From Chromatiales bacterium (lineage in GTDB: Bacteria; Pseudomonadota; Gammaproteobacteria; SZUA-152): a stretch of 7,219 bases of DNA. Both the position numbers and the translations under genes were made by a program. The stretch is from positions 1-7,219 of the forward strand of contig JALTPW010000924.1 of the NCBI GenBank assembly GCA_026999335.1, written 5' to 3'. The notes under the pieces were generated by a model. That model had not been told where the DNA came from. It saw only the letters and a program-made list of their open reading frames with translations, and did not search any database. Of this stretch, positions 1-6,120 are shown piece by piece; the first letter of the stretch is position 1, and each line of letters starts with the position of its first letter.

Positions 1-298
1 GCACTTCTTCATCCCGCCCCGCCCAAGCGAGGACACTCATGTAGTCGTAGCGAAATACCGGGTTTTCGGGGTAGGCCGTCAGCAAGGCCGTCAGACGTTT
101 CAATGCCGCCTCATAGTCTCCCTGGCGCGCCTGGGCCACCGCCGCACGATGCTCTGCGCCGGGGTTCGACAAAACCTTCACGACAGGCGCAGAAACAGCT
201 GGCTGCACTGCGCACAGACCCACCATCAAGGCCATCGCAGGACGCGACGGCAACAGTGGCGCGTGCAAATCAGGCATTTTGAGTGTGAATATGTTCAT
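1..298 (-). CDS. pgaA: PgaA-like TPR outer-membrane exporter, N-terminal part only
   Basis: Partial gene running off the left edge; 99 residues are visible. The protein starts MNIFTLKMPDLH and has a hydrophobic stretch at about residues 20-31, then a signal-peptidase-like site after VSA (residue 37), so it is probably exported. Residues about 49-99 form a TPR-type helical repeat: QARQGDYEAALKRL, then TAYPENPVFRYDYMSVLAWAGRDEEV. The 'AR.G.Y..AL' and 'LAWAGRDEEV' pattern just after a signal peptide is what PgaA/HmsH proteins show at their N terminus. PgaA is the outer-membrane porin with a periplasmic TPR domain that exports poly-beta-1,6-N-acetylglucosamine for biofilm. The beta-barrel is outside the window, so another exported TPR protein remains possible. 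No Shine-Dalgarno precedes ATG 298-296; the in-frame ATG at 277-275 is an alternative start and would still leave a full signal peptide. Confidence 0.65.
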   Translation of the reverse strand, partial: MNIFTLKMPDLHAPLLPSRPAMALMVGLCAVQPAVSAPVVKVLSNPGAEHRAAVAQARQGDYEAALKRLTALLTAYPENPVFRYDYMSVLAWAGRDEEV

Positions 299-572
299 TT
301 TTTTTACGAATGTTTTCACGATAATGTCAATGCATTCCATACATAGGATCCGGGGTGCACATATATTTAGGAACCTCGATGAACCTGAATAAAATAAAAA
401 CCAGGTATTTCAATAAGTTTTAAGCAGCCAGACCAGGAAACTTACCTGACCGCGGCCAGGAGGTGTTCTCAACACCCTATTGCTCCCTGCCAACTGGACG
501 ATAACAACGGGTAAGTACAAGCAAATTCACCCGGGGCGTGCGGTACAGCCTCCTGATCACAGGGGCAATCCA
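299..572. other. intergenic region between divergent genes
   Basis: AT-rich divergent spacer between the pgaA-like gene (minus) and the small plus-strand gene. It holds a short perfect hairpin, GGTGTT-CTC-AACACC at 462-476, with no T-run after it, and a weaker CAGG/CCTG pair at 434-448. I looked for a GEMM-type c-di-GMP riboswitch, because PNAG export is often c-di-GMP controlled, and did not find its conserved core. No further gene is supported here. Confidence 0.5.
301..330 (-). promoter_or_regulatory. possible promoter of the pgaA-like gene
   Basis: On the minus strand a perfect TTGACA (330-325) is followed after 18 bases by TAAAAA (306-301), a poor -10. Transcription would then begin near 294, inside the first codons. 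That would favour the internal ATG at 277-275 as the real start. This is a weak call because the -10 is far from consensus. Confidence 0.22.
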
Positions 573-809
573 ATGTTGAGCTATATCTACAACGTCAGTC
601 AGGAATTCGAAAAGAAACACGGCTACAGCCCGAATACGCTGCACATGAACTACGCTCATCTCGAATGCCTGAAGCAACAACTGGAAAATCCAAACGACTT
701 CGCTGCCGTCACTGAGCTACTGGGCATGGAACTGCTGATTTCACAGGATGCTGTCCATCCCACCGTGGGTTGGCTGCAGACCCCTTGGAAACACGCCATC
801 TGCGCCTGA
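573..809 (+). CDS. small conserved-looking protein of unknown function
   Basis: A 78-residue soluble protein starting MLSYIYNVSQEFEKKHGYSP. An AGGGG Shine-Dalgarno at 561-565, seven bases before the ATG at 573, decides this start over a longer frame opening at 480. There is no signal peptide or membrane segment. The pattern is an amphipathic helix (YNVSQEFEKKHG), then PNTLHMNYAHLECLKQQL, then DDFAAV-type text (NPNDFAAVTELLGMELLI) and a C-terminal AVHPTVGW. It reminds me of unnamed short proteobacterial proteins of the form 'PN.L..N..H...L......FA....LGM', but I cannot name a family. Coding is supported by the SD, by sensible composition and by an alternating helix/strand pattern. It is divergent from the pgaA-like gene, with its own promoter presumably in 299-560. 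Function is unknown. Confidence 0.6.
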   Translation: MLSYIYNVSQEFEKKHGYSPNTLHMNYAHLECLKQQLENPNDFAAVTELLGMELLISQDAVHPTVGWLQTPWKHAICA

Positions 810-1152
810 AAACAGTCATCCGGCAAAAAATAAGCGATACTCACCCCAGGGAACGGACTCCCGATTATTCTCCTGCTGTCCCGAAAACCTGGCCCAATCT
901 ATTTCGTACCAAAACAACCTGCTGCGAGTGTAGTCTCCTGTATATTCCTTAAAGGTTTCTTAATCATGATAATGATTTCAGCCCCCGTGATTTTTGGCCG
1001 GGCACCCCTCCATAACGCACTCTTGCAGTAAAAGGTTCCTTATTGGCGTATTTTCAGGCATCATGCCGCCCTGAATTTTATCCTGGCGTAGGGTGTTCAG
1101 TTAGGCAGCAGACACTCCCCGCCCACGACAGTAGACTGGTTCAAATCAAGCA
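810..1152. other. 343-base gene-free region upstream of infA
   Basis: No convincing coding frame on either strand; the short plus-strand frames across 748-952 lack ribosome-binding sites and family-like sequence. The region must hold the infA promoter. Candidates are a TATATT -10 at 941-946 (no good -35) and a TTGCAG at 1023-1028 with only a poor -10 downstream. A perfect inverted repeat, AATCAT-GATA-ATGATT, lies at 962-977. A weak GGGA/TCCC hairpin at 849-862 could be a remnant terminator of the small gene before it. Confidence 0.45.
962..977. promoter_or_regulatory. AT-rich perfect palindrome, weakly Fur-box-like
   Basis: AATCAT (962-967), a GATA spacer and ATGATT (972-977) form a perfect 6-base inverted repeat. 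Bases 967-973 spell TGATAAT, the half-site of the Fur 7-1-7 consensus, but the second half matches only partly. It lies 16 bases downstream of the TATATT hexamer. It may be an operator; no regulated gene is evident, since infA is not normally iron controlled. Confidence 0.2.
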
Positions 1153-1371
1153 ATGGCAAAAGAAGAAAGCATCGAAATGGAAGGCACGGTAATCGACACC
1201 CTGCCGAATACCATGTTCCGGGTGGAACTGGAGAACGGTCACATAGTGACCGCACATATCTCCGGCAAAATGCGCAAGCACTACATCCGCATCCTCACCG
1301 GCGACAAAGTGACCGTGCAGCTGACCCCTTATGATCTGTCCAAGGGCCGCATCACCTTCCGCGCCCGCTAG
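1153..1371 (+). CDS. infA: translation initiation factor IF-1
   Basis: A 72-residue protein, exactly the usual length, made almost wholly of one S1/OB-fold domain. The text MAKEESIEMEGTVIDTLPNT, MFRVELENGH, TAHISGKMRKHYIRILTGDKV and DLSKGRI is near-identical to E. coli IF-1. IF-1 binds the 30S A site and works with IF-2 and IF-3 in start-site selection. The start is fixed by family conservation. The ribosome-binding site is weak: no GGAG lies within 15 bases of ATG 1153, and the leader reads GGTTCAAATCAAGCA. The gene is monocistronic, convergent with clpA as in E. coli and Pseudomonas, and is followed by a clear intrinsic terminator. I see no serine tRNA between clpA and infA, unlike E. coli (serW). 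Confidence 0.98.
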   Translation: MAKEESIEMEGTVIDTLPNTMFRVELENGHIVTAHISGKMRKHYIRILTGDKVTVQLTPYDLSKGRITFRAR

Positions 1372-1416
1372 TGCACGATTGACAAAACCGTAGCGGCGTT
1401 AAGCGCCACACAGCAG

Positions 1417-1447
1417 AACGCCCGAACATCGCCGGGCGTTTGTGTTT
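1417..1447 (+). terminator. rho-independent terminator of infA
   Basis: AACGCCCG (1417-1424) and CGGGCGTT (1433-1440) form a perfect 8-bp stem with an 8-base loop, followed by TGTGTTT (1441-1447). It lies 45 bases after the infA stop on the infA strand. The tail is T-rich but interrupted by G. Confidence 0.8.
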
Positions 1448-1485
1448 CGGATAGCGCGTTTCCAAGGGGCTTCTCAAATAAACAT

Positions 1486-1505
1486 CCCCGCCCCAAGGGG
1501 CGGGG
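1486..1505. repeat. GC-rich hairpin, possible REP-like unit / clpA terminator
   Basis: CCCCGCCCC (1486-1494), AA, GGGGCGGGG (1497-1505): a perfect 9-base inverted repeat. On the minus strand, the direction of clpA transcription, it is followed by ATGTTTATTT, so it may act as the clpA terminator. Its core (AAGGGGCGGGG) closely matches the second hairpin at 1548-1561 (AAGCGGCGGGG). This suggests two copies of one repeat type rather than a lone terminator. Confidence 0.6.
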
Positions 1506-1547
1506 TATTCAGAAGCATTGGCTCGTTTCGCATTGTCAGCGTTCGTT

Positions 1548-1561
1548 CGCCGCAAGCGGCG
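1548..1561. repeat. second GC-rich hairpin of the pair
   Basis: CGCCGC (1548-1553), AA, GCGGCG (1556-1561): a perfect 6-base inverted repeat, followed by GGGAAT. It shares the 'C..GC-AA-GC..GGGG-(T/A)AT' layout with the hairpin at 1486-1505. The two lie about 60 bases apart in the clpA 3' region, resembling a paired REP/BIME element. A nearby CCCCC (1571-1575) and CCCCCC (1593-1598) flank the segment GATTCAATGAAG. Confidence 0.5.
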
Positions 1562-1621
1562 GGGAATAGAACCCCCAAGAGATTCAATGAAGCCCCCCGC
1601 GGAACATTGATTGGCAGGTGC

Positions 1622-3895
1622 TTACAGCACCTCCTCCGCCACCACCTCTTCGCTGGAGGCGATGTCGAACACCAGCTCGCCATCCTTCTCGCTGATGGTG
1701 ACCTTGCCACCCTCGGCCAATTGACCGAACAACAGCTCCTCGGCCAACGGTTTTTTGATGCGATCCTGGATCGCGCGCGCCATGGGTCGCGCGCCCATCT
1801 TCTCGTCATAGCCGTGTTCAGCCAGCCATTCACGCGCCAACTCGTCTACACGCAACACCACTTTTTTCTCTTCCAGCTGGGCCTCCAGGTCGTAGAGGAA
1901 CTTGTCCACCACATGGCCGATGGTGGCGCTATCCAGGGGCTGAAACTGGATAATGGCGTCCAGGCGATTGCGGAATTCCGGGGTGAAGATCCGCTTGATG
2001 GCCTCCATGCCATCGCTGCTGTGATCCTGCTTGGTGAAGCCGATGGAGCTGCGGCTCATGCTTTCCGCACCCGCATTGGTGGTCATCACCAGGATCACGT
2101 TGCGGAAATCCGCCTTGCGGCCATTGGTGTCGGTCAGGGTACCGTGATCCATCACCTGCAGCAGCAGATTGAAGACATCCGGATGGGCCTTTTCGACCTC
2201 ATCCAGCAGCACCACCGCGTGCGGATGCTTGTTGATTTCCTCGGTCAACAGGCCGCCCTGGTCAAAGCCGACATAGCCGGGCGGCGCACCGATCAGCCGC
2301 GACACAGTGTGGCGTTCCATGTATTCGGACATATCGAAACGTATCAGCTCGATACCCATGATCTTCGCCAACTGACGCGTCACCTCGGTCTTGCCCACAC
2401 CGGTGGGGCCGGAAAACAGGAAGGAGCCCATGGGCTTGTCTTCATTGCCCAGCCCGGCACGCGCCATTTTAATGGCGGAGGCCAGGGTACCGATGGCTTC
2501 ATCCTGCCCGTACACCACCAGCTTGAGGTTGCGATCCAGATTGCGCAGTCCCTCCTTGTCAGAGACGCTGACCTGCTTGGGCGGGATGCGCGCCATCTTC
2601 GCCACCACCGCCTCGATATCTTTCACACCGATGGTCTTCTTGCGCTTGGACGGCACGGCCAGACGCTGCACGGCGCCCGCCTCGTCGATGACATCGATGG
2701 CCTTGTCCGGCAGGTGGCGCTCACCGATGTAACGTTCAGCCAGTTCAGCGGCGGTACGCAGGGACTGTTTGGTGAAACGCACCTCGTGGTGCGCCTCGAA
2801 GCGTGACTTGAGGCCGGTAAGAATCTGCACCGTTTCCTCCAAGGTCGGCTCGGGCAGATCGATCTTCTGGAAGCGTCGCGCCAGGGCACGATCTTTCTCG
2901 AAAATGCCACGATATTCCTGATATGTCGTCGAACCAATGCACTTCAACTCACCCGAGGCCAGAACCGGCTTGATCAGGTTGGAGGCATCCATGGCGCCGC
3001 CCGAGGCCGCGCCGGCGCCAATAATGGTGTGGATCTCGTCGATGAAAAGGATCGAATCCTTTTCCTTGTGCAGCTGAGCCAGCACCGCCTTGAGACGTTT
3101 CTCGAAGTCACCACGGTATTTCGTGCCCGCCAGCAACGCGCCCAGATCCAGCGAATAGATCGTGCTACCGGCAAGAATTTCCGGCACCTCGCCATCGACA
3201 ATCTGCTTCGCCAGACCCTCGGCCAGCGCGGTCTTGCCCACCCCGGCCTCGCCAACGAACAGCGGATTATTCTTGCGCCGACGGCACAACACCTGCAGGG
3301 TACGCTCGATCTCTGCCTTACGGCCGATCAGCGGGTCTATCCTGCCCTGCATGGCCAGTTGGTTGAGATTGCTGGCATAGGCCTCCAGCGCACTCTTGGC
3401 GTTGCCTTCGCCTTCCAGCTCCTCATCCTGCGAGGGCGGCAGGGCATCGGCATCGCCGTCTTCGATCTTGGAGATACCGTGAGCAATGTAGTTCACCACA
3501 TCGAGACGGGCGATATTCTGCCGGCCGAGGAAGTACACCGCCTGAGACTCCTGCTCGCTGAACATGGCCACCAGCACGTTGGCACCAGTGACTTCCTTGT
3601 TGCCCGAAGACTGCACCTGGAACACGGCGCGCTGCAGCACGCGCTGAAAACCCAGCGTCGGCTGGATCTCACGCTCGTCATCCTCGGGCAACAAAGGGGT
3701 GTTTTCCGTCAGAAACTCGACGAGTTCGTCACGTAGCGCTTCAAGATTGGCGCCACAGGCCCGCAAGGCACCACTGCCCGCAGGGTTGTCAATCAGGGCG
3801 AGCAACAGGTGCTCGACGGTCATGAATTCGTGCCGCTGCTCCCGCGCTTCCTTGAAAGCGAGGTTGAGACTGACTTCCAGCTCATGGCTTAACAT
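1622..3895 (-). CDS. clpA: ATP-dependent Clp protease ATP-binding subunit ClpA
   Basis: A 757-residue Hsp100 unfoldase; E. coli ClpA has 758. It unfolds substrates and threads them into ClpP. From MLSHELEVSLN: the N domain, where ClpS docks, is about residues 1-140, followed by an acidic linker at about 142-167. The D1 AAA+ domain has Walker A GEAGVGKT (215-222) and Walker B ILFIDEIH with the catalytic Glu at 287. The D2 domain has Walker A GPTGVGKT (496-503) and Walker B VVLLDEVEK with the Glu at 566. The ClpP-docking loop is IGF (618-620). All catalytic parts are intact. The start at 3895-3893 is chosen because GAGGTG lies five bases upstream and it gives the family N terminus; a longer frame from 3952 adds 19 unlike residues. 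It lies 60 bases after clpS and is probably co-transcribed with it. Confidence 0.98.
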   Translation of the reverse strand: MLSHELEVSLNLAFKEAREQRHEFMTVEHLLLALIDNPAGSGALRACGANLEALRDELVEFLTENTPLLPEDDEREIQPTLGFQRVLQRAVFQVQSSGNKEVTGANVLVAMFSEQESQAVYFLGRQNIARLDVVNYIAHGISKIEDGDADALPPSQDEELEGEGNAKSALEAYASNLNQLAMQGRIDPLIGRKAEIERTLQVLCRRRKNNPLFVGEAGVGKTALAEGLAKQIVDGEVPEILAGSTIYSLDLGALLAGTKYRGDFEKRLKAVLAQLHKEKDSILFIDEIHTIIGAGAASGGAMDASNLIKPVLASGELKCIGSTTYQEYRGIFEKDRALARRFQKIDLPEPTLEETVQILTGLKSRFEAHHEVRFTKQSLRTAAELAERYIGERHLPDKAIDVIDEAGAVQRLAVPSKRKKTIGVKDIEAVVAKMARIPPKQVSVSDKEGLRNLDRNLKLVVYGQDEAIGTLASAIKMARAGLGNEDKPMGSFLFSGPTGVGKTEVTRQLAKIMGIELIRFDMSEYMERHTVSRLIGAPPGYVGFDQGGLLTEEINKHPHAVVLLDEVEKAHPDVFNLLLQVMDHGTLTDTNGRKADFRNVILVMTTNAGAESMSRSSIGFTKQDHSSDGMEAIKRIFTPEFRNRLDAIIQFQPLDSATIGHVVDKFLYDLEAQLEEKKVVLRVDELAREWLAEHGYDEKMGARPMARAIQDRIKKPLAEELLFGQLAEGGKVTISEKDGELVFDIASSEEVVAEEVL

Positions 3896-3955
3896 GGGTT
3901 CACCTCTTTGCAATCGTGGACTTGTGCTGTCATACAGGCAATCCACTTGCACATC

Positions 3956-4285
3956 TCAGGCCACTTCCATCGAACACAACAGGGGATGGTTGTTGCTGCG
4001 TGCATATTCATTCACCTGCGCCACCTTGGTCTCGGCAATTTCGCGCACGAAGACACCACACAACCCCTTGCCCTGCGTGTGCACATTGAGCATCACGCGA
4101 GTGGCCTTGGCACGATCCATACGGAAAAACTGCTCGAGCACGTGAACGACAAACTCCATCGGCGTAAAATCATCGTTCAGCAGCATCACCTTGTACATGG
4201 GTGGCTTTTTCAGCCTCGGTCTGGCCTCCGCGACCGCCAGTCCATCATCATGCCCGTCATCGAAAGTATTTTTATCCTTGGCCAT
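3956..4285 (-). CDS. clpS: ClpS, N-degron adaptor of ClpAP
   Basis: A 109-residue cytosolic adaptor; E. coli ClpS has 106. It binds proteins with destabilising N-terminal residues (N-end rule) and hands them to ClpA, while blocking other ClpA substrates. Residues 1-27 are a variable, charged tail that in the family contacts the ClpA pore. The core begins PPMYKVMLLNDDFTPMEFV. The pocket residues are present: N37-D38-D39, the gatekeeper Met43 and His69 (NVHTQGKG). The C terminus NEYARSNNHPLLCSMEVA is typical. The start is preceded by CAGGG only three bases before ATG, a tight but usable spacing. It is first in a clpS-clpA pair, as in E. coli; the promoter should lie in the 123 bases after icd, where I see no strong match. 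Confidence 0.97.
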   Translation of the reverse strand: MAKDKNTFDDGHDDGLAVAEARPRLKKPPMYKVMLLNDDFTPMEFVVHVLEQFFRMDRAKATRVMLNVHTQGKGLCGVFVREIAETKVAQVNEYARSNNHPLLCSMEVA

Positions 4286-4390
4286 ACACCCTGAGTTTAG
4301 TCGATGAAACAGCCCCTACAGGCCTATTTCTGCTTTCAAAATAAGACCGCACAGCGTTGCCGAGGTTCACCCTGGGCGGCACCATACGCG

Positions 4391-4415
4391 AAAAAAACCA
4401 TATAAAATCTACATG
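4391..4415 (-). terminator. weak AT-rich terminator overlapping the icd stop
   Basis: On the minus strand CATGTA (4415-4410) can pair with TATATG (4404-4399), six pairs with one G-U, followed after one base by seven Ts (4397-4391). The stem includes the icd stop codon. The stem is AT-rich, so it may be inefficient and allow some readthrough into clpS. Confidence 0.4.
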
Positions 4416-5665
4416 TTATCGACGACGGCCGCACCAAAGCCGGAACAGCTCAGTAGCGTTGCATCGTCCATCAGGCGCTCCAGATCATAGGTCACGGTCT
4501 TGACCTGAATGGCGCCGGACATGCCCTTGATAATGAGATCGGCAGCCTCCGTCCAGCCCATGTGGCGCAGCATCATTTCGGCGGAAAGTATCAGCGAACC
4601 GGGATTCACCTGATCCTTGCCGGCATACTTGGGCGCGGTGCCATGGGTGGCCTCAAACATGGCCACGGTGTCGGACAGATTGGCCCCCGGCGCAATGCCG
4701 ATACCGCCCACCTGCGCCGCCAGGGCGTCGGAGATATAGTCGCCATTGAGGTTGAGGGTGGCAATCACGTCGTACTCCGCCGGGCGCAGCAGGATCTGTT
4801 GCAGAAAGGCGTCGGCAATCACATCCTTGACCACGATGTCGCGGCCGGTATCGGGGTTCTTGAAGGCACACCATGGCCCACCATCGATCTCCACTGCGCC
4901 GAACGCCTCCTTGGCCAGCTCATAGCCCCATTCCTTGAAGGCGCCCTCGGTGAACTTCATGATATTGCCCTTGTGCACCAGAGTCACGGAGGCTTTATCA
5001 TTGTCGATGGCGTACTGGATGGCCTTGCGCACCAAACGGCGCGTGCCGTCGCGCGATACGGGCTTGATGCCGATGCCGGAACTCTCGGGAAAGCGGATCT
5101 TGGTCGCGCCCATTTCATGTTGCAGGAAGTCGATAAGCTTTTTCACCTCCGGCGTACCTTCGGCGTATTCGATGCCGGCGTAGATGTCCTCGGAATTCTC
5201 GCGAAAAATCACCATGTCGGTCAATTCCGGCTGTTTCAGCGGACTGGGCGTGCCGTCGTAATAGCGCACCGGGCGCAAACAGACGTACAGATCCAGCGCC
5301 TGGCGCAGGGCCACGTTCAGCGAACGGATGCCGCCACCGACCGGGGTGGTCAGCGGGCCTTTGATGGAGACCACGAACTCCTTTACAGCTTGCAGGGTTT
5401 CTTCCGGCATCCACACATCGCCGCCGTACAGATTATTGGCTTTCTCGCCGGCATACACCTCCATCCAGGCAATGGATTTCCCGCCGTTATAGGCCTTCTC
5501 CACGGCCGCATCGACCACCCGGCGCATGGCCGGTGTCACATCCACACCGATGCCATCACCCTCGATGAAGGGCACGACAGGACGCGCCGGCACATTCAGC
5601 GAGCCATCATCATTGACGGTGATTTTTTCGCCATCAGCGGGTACGGTGATCTTTTCAAAGGCCAT
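4409..5665 (-). CDS. icd: NADP-dependent isocitrate dehydrogenase
   Basis: A 418-residue enzyme; E. coli Icd has 416 and is very similar throughout. It oxidatively decarboxylates isocitrate to 2-oxoglutarate with NADP+ in the TCA cycle, acting in the cytosol as a homodimer. Visible active-site features: GGGIRSLNVALRQ with the regulatory Ser115 (target of the AceK kinase/phosphatase in E. coli) and Arg121; Arg131 (LRPVRYY); Arg155 (FRENSEDIYAG) with Tyr162; Lys232 (HKGNIMKFTEG); metal ligands Asp285, Asp309 and Asp313 (LNGDYISDALAAQ). NADP preference is indicated by HGTAPKYAG with Lys346-Tyr347. Start ATG 5665-5663 is supported by TGGAG five bases upstream. It is transcribed alone, divergent from the toxin-antitoxin strip, with an unusual leader at 5700-5727. 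Confidence 0.98.
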   Translation of the reverse strand: MAFEKITVPADGEKITVNDDGSLNVPARPVVPFIEGDGIGVDVTPAMRRVVDAAVEKAYNGGKSIAWMEVYAGEKANNLYGGDVWMPEETLQAVKEFVVSIKGPLTTPVGGGIRSLNVALRQALDLYVCLRPVRYYDGTPSPLKQPELTDMVIFRENSEDIYAGIEYAEGTPEVKKLIDFLQHEMGATKIRFPESSGIGIKPVSRDGTRRLVRKAIQYAIDNDKASVTLVHKGNIMKFTEGAFKEWGYELAKEAFGAVEIDGGPWCAFKNPDTGRDIVVKDVIADAFLQQILLRPAEYDVIATLNLNGDYISDALAAQVGGIGIAPGANLSDTVAMFEATHGTAPKYAGKDQVNPGSLILSAEMMLRHMGWTEAADLIIKGMSGAIQVKTVTYDLERLMDDATLLSCSGFGAAVVDNM

Positions 5666-5699
5666 GAAAACTCCAGAAAACGCTTGTAAAAGGATGATG

Positions 5700-5727
5700 A
5701 AACCCTAAAAAAATCGGGGTTTCCCGA
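5700..5727 (-). terminator. terminator-like hairpin and competing hairpin in the icd leader
   Basis: On the minus strand TCGGG (5727-5723), AAAC loop, CCCGA (5718-5714) and seven Ts (5713-5707) make a compact intrinsic-terminator shape, about 40 bases before the icd ATG. AAACCC (5722-5717) can instead pair with GGGTTT (5705-5700) across the T-run, which would exclude the first stem. No gene upstream on that strand needs a terminator, so attenuation of icd is possible. Function is inferred. Confidence 0.4.
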
Positions 5728-5741
5728 AAGGTCTGTGGCGA

Positions 5742-5750
5742 ATATTAGCA
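5742..5750 (-). promoter_or_regulatory. candidate extended -10 promoter of icd
   Basis: The minus strand reads TGC-TAATAT (5750-5742), an extended -10 with no good -35 at the expected distance. Transcription would start near 5734, giving a leader of about 70 bases that contains the hairpin pair at 5700-5727. Confidence 0.35.
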
Positions 5751-5773
5751 TTTACGCGAATGAGCCGCGAACC

Positions 5774-5791
5774 GGACAACTCGCGTTGTCC
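5774..5791. promoter_or_regulatory. perfect palindrome, candidate operator of the first TA module
   Basis: GGACAAC (5774-5780), TCGC, GTTGTCC (5785-5791): a perfect 7-base inverted repeat in the spacer between icd and the CopG-like gene. Its right arm contains the TTGTCC -35 hexamer of the plus-strand promoter, a usual place for an autorepressing antitoxin to bind. No T-run follows, so it is not a terminator. Confidence 0.45.
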
Positions 5792-5814
5792 AACCCAGCG
5801 CGGTTAACTATGAT
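5786..5814 (+). promoter_or_regulatory. promoter of the first TA module
   Basis: TTGTCC (5786-5791), a 17-base spacer and TATGAT (5809-5814), with optimal spacing and 4/6 and 5/6 matches to consensus. The predicted start of transcription is near 5821, right at the GTG codon that opens the antitoxin frame. Confidence 0.55.
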
Positions 5815-5820
5815 TGAAAG

Positions 5821-6120
5821 GTGATTGATATTGACTGGAGGAACATCATAGAAACCAAGGTTGTCAGCGCACACATACCTCTGCCGCTGGCCGAGAAAGT
5901 CAAAGATCTGGCGCAGCGCCTTGAACGATCCAAGGCCTGGGTCGATCAGGAAGAGGAACGCCACCGTCTGACACTTGAGGCATTGGCCGACGTCGACAGT
6001 GGAAACGTCATTGAGCACCAGACCGTTCAGGTCTGGGCGGAAAGTCTGGATAGCGGCAATCCCCTGCCCCTCCCCGTTGATGGACATCAAACTGAACCAA
6101 CAGAGCAATTGCCAACTTGA
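5821..6120 (+). pseudogene. CopG-type ribbon-helix-helix antitoxin, apparently decayed
   Basis: The open frame reads TKVVSAHIPLPLAEKVKDLA, QRLERSK, AWVDQEEERHRLTLEALADVD, VIEHQTVQVWAESL, NPLPLP. This matches the CopG-like antitoxin family usually paired with RelE/ParE toxins. It shows signs of decay. GGAGG (5837-5841) lies six bases before ATA (5848-5850), exactly where family members have ATG; the only regular start in frame is GTG at 5821, which has no SD and sits at the predicted transcription start. From recalled family sequence, about nine residues (GWIVKQALS-like, the RHH turn and start of helix B) are missing between RLERSK and AWVDQ, perhaps lost between two Trp-codon repeats. After LPLP the frame reads on (VDGHQTEPTEQLPT) to 6120 instead of stopping near 6080. 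It may still be made, but DNA binding should be impaired. Confidence 0.65.

Noticed and set aside
299..572. c-di-GMP riboswitch between the pgaA-like gene and the small gene
   Set aside because: The conserved GEMM core and tetraloop-receptor segments are not present on either strand.
782..1468. Shared 12-base word CCCCTTGGAAAC (near 782) and its reverse complement near 1460
   Set aside because: The match does not extend beyond 12 bases and one copy lies inside the small coding region; probably chance.
1372..1621. Serine tRNA between infA and clpA, as in E. coli
   Set aside because: No cloverleaf, T-loop GTTCGA motif or CCA end is visible; the hairpins there are simple repeats.
1442..2806. 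Long open frame (454 codons) on the plus strand
   Set aside because: It is antisense to clpA and His/Gln/Leu-rich with no family-like motifs; it is a shadow of the GC-rich clpA codons.
3896..3952. Longer N terminus for ClpA
   Set aside because: The 19 extra residues lie upstream of the GAGGTG ribosome-binding site and do not match ClpA proteins.
4562..5689. Long open frame (375 codons) on the plus strand
   Set aside because: It lies wholly antisense to icd, whose protein is unmistakable; the composition is that of a mirror frame.
5700..5722. Plus-strand terminator at AAACCC...GGGTTT
   Set aside because: It has no T-run after the stem on the plus strand and no plus-strand gene ends nearby; the signal makes sense only on the minus strand.
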